The notes under the pieces: model-generated
What the model was told of the DNA's origin: nothing
What the model saw: only the letters and a program-made list of their open reading frames with translations
The model's database searches: none
Translations under genes and position numbers: made by a program
Shown: positions 1 through 6,777 of the stretch, piece after piece
Layout: each line of letters begins with the position of its first letter
Numbering within the stretch: the first letter of the stretch is position 1
Origin: Verrucomicrobiota bacterium
GTDB lineage: Bacteria > Verrucomicrobiota > Verrucomicrobiia > Opitutales > UBA953
Direction: 5' to 3'
Assembly (NCBI GenBank): GCA_009917805.1
Contig: RGES01000061.1
Span: 1-7,471 of the forward strand
DNA length: 7,471 nucleotides

Positions 1-1530
1 CTGGCCGCGATGATCGCGCTCAAGGCCGGCATGACGCTACGCCGCGACGAGCTACTCGCGAAGCTGGTGGCCAACCAGTACGTCCGCAACGACGCCATCC
101 TGGAACGCTGCAACTTCCGCGCCCGCGGCGAGACGATCGACGTCTGGCCGGCCTATATGGAGTCCGCCGTCCGCCTCGAGTTCTGGGGCGACACGCTCGA
201 GGCCATCCGCGAGCTCGATCCGGTCAGCGTGAAGCCGGGCAAGCAGCTCCAGAAATTCGACCTCTATCCGGCCAACCAATACGTGATGGCCCCGGGCCGC
301 GTGAAGGCCGCCGCCGCGGCCATCCGCGCCGAGCTCGAGGAACGCGTGGCCCATTTCGAGAAGACCAACCGTCTCGTGGAAGCCCAGCGCATCCGCATGC
401 GCGTCGAGCACGACCTCGAGATGCTCCGCGAGACGGGCTTCTGCCCGGGCATCGAGAACTACTCGATGCACATGTCGGGCCGCCGCCCCGGCGAGCGCCC
501 GCACTGCCTCCTGGACTTCTTCCCGAAGGACAAGCTGGTCTTCATCGACGAAAGCCACGTCTCGGTCTCGCAGATCGGCGGGATGTACCACGGCGACCGC
601 GCCCGCAAGGAACGCTTGGTCGAGTTCGGCTTCCGCCTGCCTTCCGCCCTGGAGAACCGTCCGCTCCGTCCCGAGGAGTTCGACGAACTCGTCGACCAGG
701 CGGTCTACGTCTCCGCCACGCCGGCGCCGCACGAATACAAGGTCTCCTCCGTCATCGCCGAACAGGTCATCCGCCCGACGGGCCTGCTCGACCCGATCAT
801 GGAAGTCCGCCCGATCGCCGGCCAGGTCGAGGACATCATCGGCGAGGCCAAGGCCGTCGCCGCCCGCGGCTTCCGCACGCTCGTCACGACGCTCACGAAG
901 CGGATGTCCGAGGACCTCGCCAACTTCATGCGGGACAGCGGCCTGAAGGTCGAATACCTGCACTCCGACATCGACGCCATCGAACGCGTCGAGATCCTTC
1001 GCCGCCTGCGCGCCGGCCACTTCGACGTGCTGGTGGGCGTCAACCTCCTCCGCGAAGGCCTCGACCTCCCGGAAGTCGCGCTGGTCGGCATCCTCGACGC
1101 GGACAAGGAAGGCTTCCTCCGCAGCGAAACGAGCCTCATCCAGACCTCCGGCCGCGCCGCCCGTCACCTCGAAGGCAAGGTCCTGCTCTACGCCGACGTG
1201 ATGACAAAGTCGCTCACGCGCGCCCTCACCATCTGCGGCGATCGTCGTAAGCGCCAGGAAGCCTACAACACCAAGCACGGGATCACGCCAAAGAGCACCC
1301 AGCGCAAGATCGAGGAAAGCCTGGTCGAACTCGAGGCCGACGAGGCGCTCGCGGTGGCCGAAGGCACCGACGACCGCGATATCGCGCGCGTGCTCGCGGA
1401 CATGGAAGCCGAGATGCTCGCGGCCGCGGACGAGCTGCAGTTCGAACGCGCGGCGAACCTGCGCGACCAGATCGAAGCCCTGCGCACCGGCAAGCCGGCG
1501 TCCCCGAAGCGCCATAAAGGCCGCCGTTGA
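1..1530 (+). CDS. uvrB: UvrABC excinuclease subunit B (UvrB), C-terminal 509 residues, 5' end outside window
   Basis: UvrB is the DNA-damage-verifying helicase-like subunit of cytoplasmic nucleotide excision repair. It is loaded by UvrA and then recruits UvrC to cut. The frame is open from base 1, so the ATG at base 10 is an internal methionine. A full UvrB is about 670 residues, so roughly 160 are missing, including Walker A and the damage-probing beta-hairpin. Visible in order: the UvrA-interacting domain 2 (about window residues 20-75, with YVRNDAILERCNFRARGE); the DESH form of helicase motif II at codons 183-186 (bases 547-558) followed by the QIGGMYHGDR block; YVSATPAP (motif III); RPTGLLDP; YLHSDIDAIERVEILRRLR; VGVNLLREGLDLPEV; LDADKEGFLRSE; motif VI QTSGRAAR (1141-1164); QEAYNTKHGITPK; and a C-terminal UVR domain (about 1378-1482), which binds UvrC. 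Motif VI has Ser where Ile is usual (QTIGRAAR). The arginines are kept, so the protein should be functional. The gene ends directly against convergent mutL. Confidence 0.97.
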   Translation: MAAMIALKAGMTLRRDELLAKLVANQYVRNDAILERCNFRARGETIDVWPAYMESAVRLEFWGDTLEAIRELDPVSVKPGKQLQKFDLYPANQYVMAPGRVKAAAAAIRAELEERVAHFEKTNRLVEAQRIRMRVEHDLEMLRETGFCPGIENYSMHMSGRRPGERPHCLLDFFPKDKLVFIDESHVSVSQIGGMYHGDRARKERLVEFGFRLPSALENRPLRPEEFDELVDQAVYVSATPAPHEYKVSSVIAEQVIRPTGLLDPIMEVRPIAGQVEDIIGEAKAVAARGFRTLVTTLTKRMSEDLANFMRDSGLKVEYLHSDIDAIERVEILRRLRAGHFDVLVGVNLLREGLDLPEVALVGILDADKEGFLRSETSLIQTSGRAARHLEGKVLLYADVMTKSLTRALTICGDRRKRQEAYNTKHGITPKSTQRKIEESLVELEADEALAVAEGTDDRDIARVLADMEAEMLAAADELQFERAANLRDQIEALRTGKPASPKRHKGRR

Positions 1531-3060
1531 TCAGCCGAAGCGACGGGTCAGGTCGGCGTCCGTCCACTCGACGTACGTCCGTCGACCACGCGGGCAAGTG
1601 CCCGGCTGCACGGTGCGGAACAAGGACTGCACGAGTTCCATCAACTCGGTATCCGAAAGGCTGTCGCCCTTCCGGCGGGCCTTGATGACGGCGATCTTCG
1701 CGAGCGCGTCATAAGCCAAGGAAGGCCGGCCGAAGTCGCCTTCGCGGCGGGCCATCTCGGCGAGCAGGTCGCGCACGAAGGCCAACGCCTCTTCGGGCTC
1801 GAGCCACGCCGGCAGGGCCTGGATGCGCCAGAAGTTGCGGCCGTATTCCTCGAAGTCGAAACCGGCGGAGGAAAGCAGCGGCATCCGCTCCTTCAGCACC
1901 GCGGCCGGCAACGGCTCCAGCTCGATGCTCAGCGGCACCAGCAGCGGCTGGCTGACCGGCTTCTGCGCGGTGAACTGGGCGAGGATGGACTCGTAGAGGA
2001 CGCGCTGGTGCGCCGCACCGATGTCGAGGATCGCCAGTCCCGTCGGCGTCTCGAAGACGGCCCGCTCTTCGCGCAGACGGGAAAGCAGACGCCAGCCAAG
2101 CCGGACCGCCGGCGCATGCGTCGGGGCGACGGGAGCCGACGACGAAGGCGGCACATAGGCCGGAGACGCGCCCACCGAGACAGGAGCGCTGACCGAGGGC
2201 GGCACCGCCGCCGTGAATGGAGCCACCGGCGTGGCCGCCGGAATCGTCTCGGCCGGGAGCCCGTCGTCAGCCCGGGCACGCAACACGGCGAGGACGGATT
2301 CGATCAGGAAGTTGCGGACCTTGGCTTCGTCGCGGAAACGCACCTCACGCTTAGCCGGATGGACGTTCACGTCGACCCAGGCCGGATCCATCTCGAGGAA
2401 GACGAAGGCCAGAGGATAACGGCCTTTCGGGATCAGCGTGTGGTAACTCTCCGTCAAGGCGAAGGCCATCGTACGGCTGTCCACCGGCCGGCCGTTGACG
2501 ACCGTGACGAGATCCTGCCGGGTACCACGGCTGACGCCCGGCTTACCCAGCAGGCCGCTGAGGCGCATGCCGGGACGTTCGAAGGTCGGCATGATCGTGA
2601 CCTCTTCGGCCACTTGGCGGCCCCAAATCTCACGGACGCGGTCGAGGAGCGGTGCGTTGCCGGGCGAACGGAAGATCTCACGGCGGGCGATCTCGGTGCC
2701 CGAAGGCGCGGAGGCCGGACGCGTCTGCATCGTGAAACGGGCGACGCTGGCGATGGAGGGCAACGCTTCGCCGCGGAAGCCGAAGGTCGCGATGCGATCC
2801 AGGTCGGCGGCCAGCTGGATCTTGCTCGTCGCATGGCGTTCGAGGCTCAGCAGGGCTTCGTCGCCCGTCATCCCCTTGCCGTCATCTTCGACGATCATCT
2901 GGGCCTTGCCACCGCGGGAGAAATCGACCGTCACGCGACGCGCGCCGGCGTCGAGGGAGTTCTCGAGCAGCTCCTTGATGACCGCGGCCGGGCGTTCCAC
3001 CACCTCGCCGGCGGCGATCTGGTTGGCCACGGTCGGCTCAAGGATGCGGATCGTCGACAT
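1531..3060 (-). CDS. mutL: DNA mismatch repair protein MutL, 509 aa, endonuclease motif degenerate
   Basis: MutL is the GHKL-family ATPase that couples mismatch recognition by MutS to downstream strand incision and removal. The ATG at 3058-3060 gives the family start MSTIRILEPTVANQIAAGEVVERP. The frame stays open upstream to 3216, but nothing there resembles MutL, and no clear Shine-Dalgarno precedes the ATG. ATPase motifs are intact: E30 and N34 in KELLENSLDAGA, DDGKGM (59-64), RHATSK (75-80) and GFRGEAL (94-100). The transducer domain holds VVNGRPVDSR and VNVHPAKREVRF (about 187-243). A Pro/Ala/Ser/Val-rich linker covers about 266-318, and the dimerisation domain follows to 509. QPLLVP (371-376) fits the beta-clamp-binding consensus QxLLxP. 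The endonuclease motif DQHAxxExxxxE reads D346-I-G-A-A-H-Q352...E357, so Gln, His and the first Glu are lost. The usual ACxxxxK segment has Lys455 in place of Cys, and CPHGRP reads CPRGRR (489-494). It is therefore probably not a nuclease. The length is short for the family (about 600). The stop abuts the uvrB stop. Confidence 0.96.
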   Translation of the reverse strand: MSTIRILEPTVANQIAAGEVVERPAAVIKELLENSLDAGARRVTVDFSRGGKAQMIVEDDGKGMTGDEALLSLERHATSKIQLAADLDRIATFGFRGEALPSIASVARFTMQTRPASAPSGTEIARREIFRSPGNAPLLDRVREIWGRQVAEEVTIMPTFERPGMRLSGLLGKPGVSRGTRQDLVTVVNGRPVDSRTMAFALTESYHTLIPKGRYPLAFVFLEMDPAWVDVNVHPAKREVRFRDEAKVRNFLIESVLAVLRARADDGLPAETIPAATPVAPFTAAVPPSVSAPVSVGASPAYVPPSSSAPVAPTHAPAVRLGWRLLSRLREERAVFETPTGLAILDIGAAHQRVLYESILAQFTAQKPVSQPLLVPLSIELEPLPAAVLKERMPLLSSAGFDFEEYGRNFWRIQALPAWLEPEEALAFVRDLLAEMARREGDFGRPSLAYDALAKIAVIKARRKGDSLSDTELMELVQSLFRTVQPGTCPRGRRTYVEWTDADLTRRFG

Positions 3061-3226
3061 GGTCAGGCAGGCCCGAACGCGGGGCGCCCGTAAGGACGAC
3101 CAAGGACGCGATGGGGGCGGGCGGAAGGCACTCGGAGACCTTTGCCCTTCGCCCCCTCCCCTGCAAGTCGAACGGCTCGGAAACGGTCTTTGTTGCACCC
3201 TGCCGCCGGATGCCAAGGTTCCAGAC
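3061..3226. other. divergent intergenic region between mutL and the DUF255 gene
   Basis: This 166-base gap separates the divergent starts of mutL (-) and the thioredoxin/DUF255 gene (+), so promoters for both would be expected here or within the gene starts. It is GC-rich, with purine- and pyrimidine-rich runs around 3111-3170. I see no convincing -35/-10 pair in either direction, no clear inverted repeat for an operator and no riboswitch-like structure. Both flanking frames are open through parts of it, but their translations do not resemble either protein family. The only initiation-like signal is AAGG at 3215-3218, eight bases before the GTG at 3227. Confidence 0.6.
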
Positions 3227-5221
3227 GTGTCGAACCGCCTGGCCCACGAAAGCTCGCTCTACCTCCGCCAACACGAGGCCAACCCCGTGCATTGGTGGCC
3301 GTGGTGCGACGAGGCTTTCGCCGAAGCCAAAGCCAAGGATAAGCCCGTCCTGGTGTCGGTCGGGTATTCCTCGTGCCACTGGTGCCACGTCATGGCGCGC
3401 GAGTCCTTCGAGCAGGCCTGGGTCGCCGACCTGATGAACCAGCACTTCGTCTGCATCAAGGTCGACCGCGAGGAGCGCCCCGAGGTCGACAAGCTGATGA
3501 TGGACGCCGTGCAGATGATCCAGGGCCACGGCGGCTGGCCGCTCAACTGCTTCTGCCTGCCGGACGGACGGCCGTTCTTCGGCGGCACCTACTTCCCGCC
3601 CGAAGACCGCGGACACGGCCAGGTCCCTTGGCCGCAGCTGCTGATGCGCGTCTCGGACTTCTACCACCGCAACAAGTCGGAGCTCGCCGCCAACGCCGAC
3701 GCCATCGCGCAGAACCTCACGCACCTCACGCGGGCGCCGGACGCGGACGGCAGCGCGCCTTCGCCCGAAGACCTGATCGCCGCCGCCCGCCGCATCTGCG
3801 AGCAGCATGACGACACCTTCGGCGGTTTCGGCGCCGCTCCGAAATTCCCGGCTCCGCATACGCTCAACTTCCTCCTCGGCCTCCGGGGCGCCGCCGCCGT
3901 CGAATCGGACCGCGCGCTCGCCTCGCGGATCGACGCCGTCCTGACCATCACCTTGGGCTCGATGGCCCGCGGCGGCCTGTTCGACCAGGTCGGCGGCGGC
4001 TTCCACCGCTACTGCGTGGACCGCGACTGGACCGTGCCGCACTTCGAGAAGATGCTGTACGACAACGCCCAGCTGCTCGGCACCTACGCCGAAGCCTGGG
4101 CCCGCTACCGCGACCCGCTCTACGCCGACGTCTGCGCCGAGACGGTCGGCTGGCTGCTGCGCGAGATGCGCACCAGCAACGGCCTTTTCGCCGCCTCGCT
4201 CGACGCCGACACGGATCACCACGAGGGCACGACCTACGTCTGGACCGCACCCGAAGTGGCGGCGGCGCTCGGGGACGAAGCGTTCGCCTTCGCGCAGGCC
4301 TACGGCCTTTCGGACAAAGGAAACTTCGAAGGCAAGAACATCCCCAAGCTCAAGGGCGACCACGCCGCCCGCGTGCGCTTCGCCGGAGCCCGCGCCAAGC
4401 TCCTCGCCTTGCGCGACCGACGTCCGCAGCCCGCGCGCGACGACAAGAACCTGCTCAGCTGGAACGCGCTCGTCGTCGGCAACCTCGCCAAGGCCGCCTG
4501 GATCTTCGACCGCAAGGACTGGAGCGAGCTCGCGCTCGAGACCGAGGCGAACCTCTGGGCCCGCTTCGCCCTCGGAGACGGCGACGGCCTGCGCTCCGTG
4601 GCGCATGGGGACAAAGTCACGCTCGAGGGCAACCTGAGCGACTACGCCTGGTTCGCCGAAGCGGAACTCGCCCTCGCGGAAGGACTGGTTCGACAATGCC
4701 GTGCCCGCCGGCAACTCCTCGCTGCTCCACGGCTTCGGCCAGATCCAGATGCTCTCCGCGGACACGCGCTGGGCGCGCGAGTTCGCGGACCTTTCCACCG
4801 CGTACGGCGGCCTGTGCAAGAACGTCCCGAACGGCGTGGCCCATGCCTTGGACGGCATCGCGCGCTTCGCCCTAGGCCATGCGACGGTGAAGTCGGGAGG
4901 CGGCTGGGATGCACTGCGCGACGCCCTGAACGGCGATGCGAAGACCGCGCCACACGCCCGTCCCTATCGGCCCGTCTTCCTCGTCGCCGAGCCCGCCACG
5001 AGCGGCTTCGCCGTGGAACATCGTGGCAGGCATGTCAGCCGACCCCCACTACGTCTACGGCCAAGGGCAGAGCTCGCGCTCGAGCTACCCTATCCTGCTG
5101 GGGATGGTCATCGTCGAGGCCATCGGCTACAAGGAACGCAAGTACCGGCCGAACTGGCAGCGGATCGCCCTGCTCTTTCCGGTCTTCCTGGTCCTGGCCT
5201 GGGTGGCCTTGTCGGAGCTGA
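3227..5221 (+). CDS. thioredoxin domain-containing DUF255 protein (YyaL/SSP411-like), frame broken after about 4681
   Basis: This family joins an N-terminal thioredoxin-like (DsbH-type) domain to an (alpha/alpha)6 glycosidase-like barrel. Its biochemical role is poorly known. The start is GTG at 3227 (SNRLAHESSLYLRQHEANPVHWWPW), which matches the family N-terminus and has a weak AAGG eight bases upstream; no in-frame ATG fits better. Visible: the redox motif CHWC at residues 50-53, KVDREERPEVD, GGWPLNCFCLPDGRPFFGGTYFPP, GGFGAAPKFP (199-208), VGGGFHRYCVDRDWTVPHFEKMLYDN (255-280, stated here in two parts: VGGGFHRY and DWTVPHFEKMLYDN), SLDADTDHHEG (from about 325), DDKNLLSWN (405-413) and LSDYAWFAEAELALAE, ending at E485. 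After that, this frame reads Arg-rich sequence unlike the family and stops only at 5219-5221. The true continuation is in the +3 frame from about 4680 (separate entry). About 40 residues expected between the two parts are absent, so the protein as encoded lacks a proper C-terminal barrel. It is either a pseudogene or an assembly/sequencing error. Confidence 0.85.
   Translation: MSNRLAHESSLYLRQHEANPVHWWPWCDEAFAEAKAKDKPVLVSVGYSSCHWCHVMARESFEQAWVADLMNQHFVCIKVDREERPEVDKLMMDAVQMIQGHGGWPLNCFCLPDGRPFFGGTYFPPEDRGHGQVPWPQLLMRVSDFYHRNKSELAANADAIAQNLTHLTRAPDADGSAPSPEDLIAAARRICEQHDDTFGGFGAAPKFPAPHTLNFLLGLRGAAAVESDRALASRIDAVLTITLGSMARGGLFDQVGGGFHRYCVDRDWTVPHFEKMLYDNAQLLGTYAEAWARYRDPLYADVCAETVGWLLREMRTSNGLFAASLDADTDHHEGTTYVWTAPEVAAALGDEAFAFAQAYGLSDKGNFEGKNIPKLKGDHAARVRFAGARAKLLALRDRRPQPARDDKNLLSWNALVVGNLAKAAWIFDRKDWSELALETEANLWARFALGDGDGLRSVAHGDKVTLEGNLSDYAWFAEAELALAEGLVRQCRARRQLLAAPRLRPDPDALRGHALGARVRGPFHRVRRPVQERPERRGPCLGRHRALRPRPCDGEVGRRLGCTARRPERRCEDRATRPSLSARLPRRRARHERLRRGTSWQACQPTPTTSTAKGRARARATLSCWGWSSSRPSATRNASTGRTGSGSPCSFRSSWSWPGWPCRS
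4671..4690 (+). other. frameshift/deletion breakpoint in the DUF255 gene
   Basis: Family-like sequence in the +2 frame stops at ELALAE (codon 4679-4681). Family-like sequence in the +3 frame begins at KDWFDNAVP (4680 onward). In homologues such as Bacillus YyaL these two motifs are separated by roughly 40 residues: a helix, then a strand pair around GGFF. Here they are directly joined. A deletion of about 120-130 bases with a length of 3n+2 would explain both the missing residues and the frame change. No direct repeat or transposon scar is evident at the junction. Confidence 0.7.
4683..5015 (+). pseudogene. out-of-frame C-terminal remnant of the DUF255 protein
   Basis: The +3 frame from about 4680 reads KDWFDNAVPAGNSS, which corresponds to the family segment RPK(D/E)xYDxAxPSGNS. 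It continues through a helical stretch (LLHGFGQIQ, DTRWAREFADLS, VPNGVAHALDGIARF) to RPYRPVFLVAEPATSGF near 5009, which looks like the family's closing beta-strand region. This is about 111 residues of genuine C-terminal DUF255 sequence. It is one frame off from the upstream coding part, which implies a net loss of 3n+2 bases or a gain of 3n+1. The frame does not end where the family would end: it stays open to 5603, deep inside the next gene, and nothing after about 5015 looks like DUF255. The usual last 20-30 residues and stop codon are therefore also missing or scrambled. No independent start is apparent; the GTG at 4701 lies inside a conserved motif. Confidence 0.8.
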
Positions 5222-6777
5222 ACTACTTCAAGGAAAGGTTCATGAACGGCATCCCGACCACGCGCCGGGCCGACATGTACCTCTACCTGCCGGACACCTT
5301 GGTCAATTCCGCGACCAACCTCTTCCGCAGCAAGGAGCAGATCCGGCTCCGCGAACGCGAGAAACTCCTCACCGTCAAGGATACCTACGGCCGCTCGGCG
5401 CACCTCTATCGCAAAGGGGAATATTTCGTCGGCGTCGCCAAGGCCGCGCTCGCCCGTCAGGACTACGCCGAATTCGCCCGCTACATCGGCACCGGCGCCC
5501 AGCTCACGCCCGCCAACCTCGAGGCCCAGCGCCTCTGCGCGGACCTGTTCTTCCAGTTCCAGCGCCCGCTCGACGCCTACCAGCTGCTCGAGGAGTCCCT
5601 TGAGTTCGCGAAGCAGGATCGCGATTACTTCCGTCAATACGTCGACCGCTGCTTCCTCTTCGACCAGGACGCGCGGCTGATCGCCACCGCGACGAAATAC
5701 ATCCCGGACCCGCAATTATCGGCCGAGATCCGGGCCGACCTCCAGCTCGCGGCGGCCCAGGCCCACTTCCTCCGCGGCAATTTCACCGAAGCCGCCAAGC
5801 TCATCAAGGATCACCGGCTGGACCAGACCGCGGACGGTTTCCTGCTCAGCTGCCAGATCTTCTGGGAGAGCGGCGACCGCGAAGGCGCCTTGGCCGAACT
5901 GGACGCCGCGCTCCGCACCTACCCGGCCGGCTTGCGGCTCCTGGCGACCAAGGCCGTCTGGCTGAAGGAGCAAGGCGAACTCTCGCGCGCCAAGGATTGC
6001 CTCGACCTGATGGACGTCAGTTCGCCCGGCAAGCCCGAGCCGCTCATCCAGTCGCTCAACGTCCTGCCCGGCGAAGCGAACCGCGCCGCCCGCGCCGCGA
6101 TCGTCGAGAAGGCCATCCTGAAGTTCGGCAACCAGGAGAAGGCGATGCTCGAGCTCGCCCGCTTCGGCAACCAGGTCGCCGACACCGCCCTCACCGCCCG
6201 CCTGGCCAAGCTCGCCCGCGAGCGTCGCTTCACCAACCGCGTCCGCTTCGACCTGACCCACGTCGAGTGCCTGCTGAATGCCGGCCGCGCGCGTGAAACG
6301 ATCCTGCTCGTGGACGACCTCTACAAGCAGGCCGAACGCGACCAATGGGTGCCGGAGACCCGCATGGCCTTCGAGGCCCTGCGCACCATCGCCTATTTCG
6401 CCGACGGCCAGACGGAGATCGGGTCCATCAACCTGCAGAAGCTGATGCAGAACCGGAAGGTGCCGCCGCAGATCCTGATCTCGGCCAGCCGTAAGCTCAT
6501 CCTGGCCAAGCGCTACGACGAGGCCAACGACGTGCTCATCCAGGCTCACCTGCAGAACGAGACCAACCAAGCCGTGCTGCAGCAGATCGTCCAGCTGAAG
6601 CTCGACCACCCGCGCATCGCGGCCGACCTCGAGACCTACCTGCGGCGCCTCATGCTCAACCGACGTCCCTCCAAGGAAGTCCTGCAGGCCGCCCTCCGGC
6701 GCCTCGGCTCCGACGTCTATCTCTTCTCCGGCGACCGCGAGACCCTGCTTCGGGACATCGAGGCCAAGCTCAGGTAG
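5032..6777 (+). CDS. membrane-anchored TPR-like helical-repeat protein, function unknown
   Basis: I do not recognise a named family. With the ATG at 5032 the product is 581 residues. A hydrophobic stretch YPILLGMVIVEAIGY (about 19-33) is followed by the basic loop KERKYRPNWQR (34-44) and a strong transmembrane segment ALLFPVFLVLAWVALSEL (about 46-63). By the positive-inside rule the long C-terminal part would lie outside the cytoplasmic membrane. That part, about 120-581, is alpha-helical with degenerate TPR-like pairs, clearest at 281-327 (GDREGALAELDAALRTYP and GELSRAKDCLDLMD) and near RARETILLVDDLYKQAERD and KRYDEANDVLIQAH. Such repeats usually bind proteins. The start is uncertain: the frame is open from 4930, no good ribosome-binding site precedes 5032 (only GGCAGG one base away), and it abuts the scrambled end of the DUF255 gene. 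The start could lie further upstream or have been lost, and GTG 5023 or ATG 5104 are alternatives. The TAG stop at 6775-6777 overlaps the convergent apbE tail by 8 bases. Confidence 0.8.
   Translation: MSADPHYVYGQGQSSRSSYPILLGMVIVEAIGYKERKYRPNWQRIALLFPVFLVLAWVALSELNYFKERFMNGIPTTRRADMYLYLPDTLVNSATNLFRSKEQIRLREREKLLTVKDTYGRSAHLYRKGEYFVGVAKAALARQDYAEFARYIGTGAQLTPANLEAQRLCADLFFQFQRPLDAYQLLEESLEFAKQDRDYFRQYVDRCFLFDQDARLIATATKYIPDPQLSAEIRADLQLAAAQAHFLRGNFTEAAKLIKDHRLDQTADGFLLSCQIFWESGDREGALAELDAALRTYPAGLRLLATKAVWLKEQGELSRAKDCLDLMDVSSPGKPEPLIQSLNVLPGEANRAARAAIVEKAILKFGNQEKAMLELARFGNQVADTALTARLAKLARERRFTNRVRFDLTHVECLLNAGRARETILLVDDLYKQAERDQWVPETRMAFEALRTIAYFADGQTEIGSINLQKLMQNRKVPPQILISASRKLILAKRYDEANDVLIQAHLQNETNQAVLQQIVQLKLDHPRIAADLETYLRRLMLNRRPSKEVLQAALRRLGSDVYLFSGDRETLLRDIEAKLR

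Noticed and set aside
52..1515. 487-residue open frame antisense to uvrB
   Set aside because: It is the reverse-strand shadow of a highly conserved uvrB. Its composition (Arg, Ala, Val, Asp, Leu) is typical of GC-rich antisense frames, with no recognisable domain.
2008..3093. 361-residue and overlapping forward frames across mutL
   Set aside because: They are Arg-rich shadows of the conserved mutL reading frame on the other strand. The part of the long +2 frame before 3227 has no similarity to DUF255.
3181..3226. Possible promoter with TTGCAC near 3192 upstream of the DUF255 gene
   Set aside because: No acceptable -10 element follows at the right spacing, so the hexamer alone is not evidence.
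3038..4858. 606-residue open frame antisense to the DUF255 gene and the intergenic region
   Set aside because: It mirrors conserved DUF255 coding sequence, so the opposite strand is the coding one. Its long length follows from GC-rich codon usage.
5716..6609. 297-residue frame antisense to the TPR gene
   Set aside because: The forward frame has a clear transmembrane anchor and amphipathic helical repeats, while the antisense frame has no coherent features.
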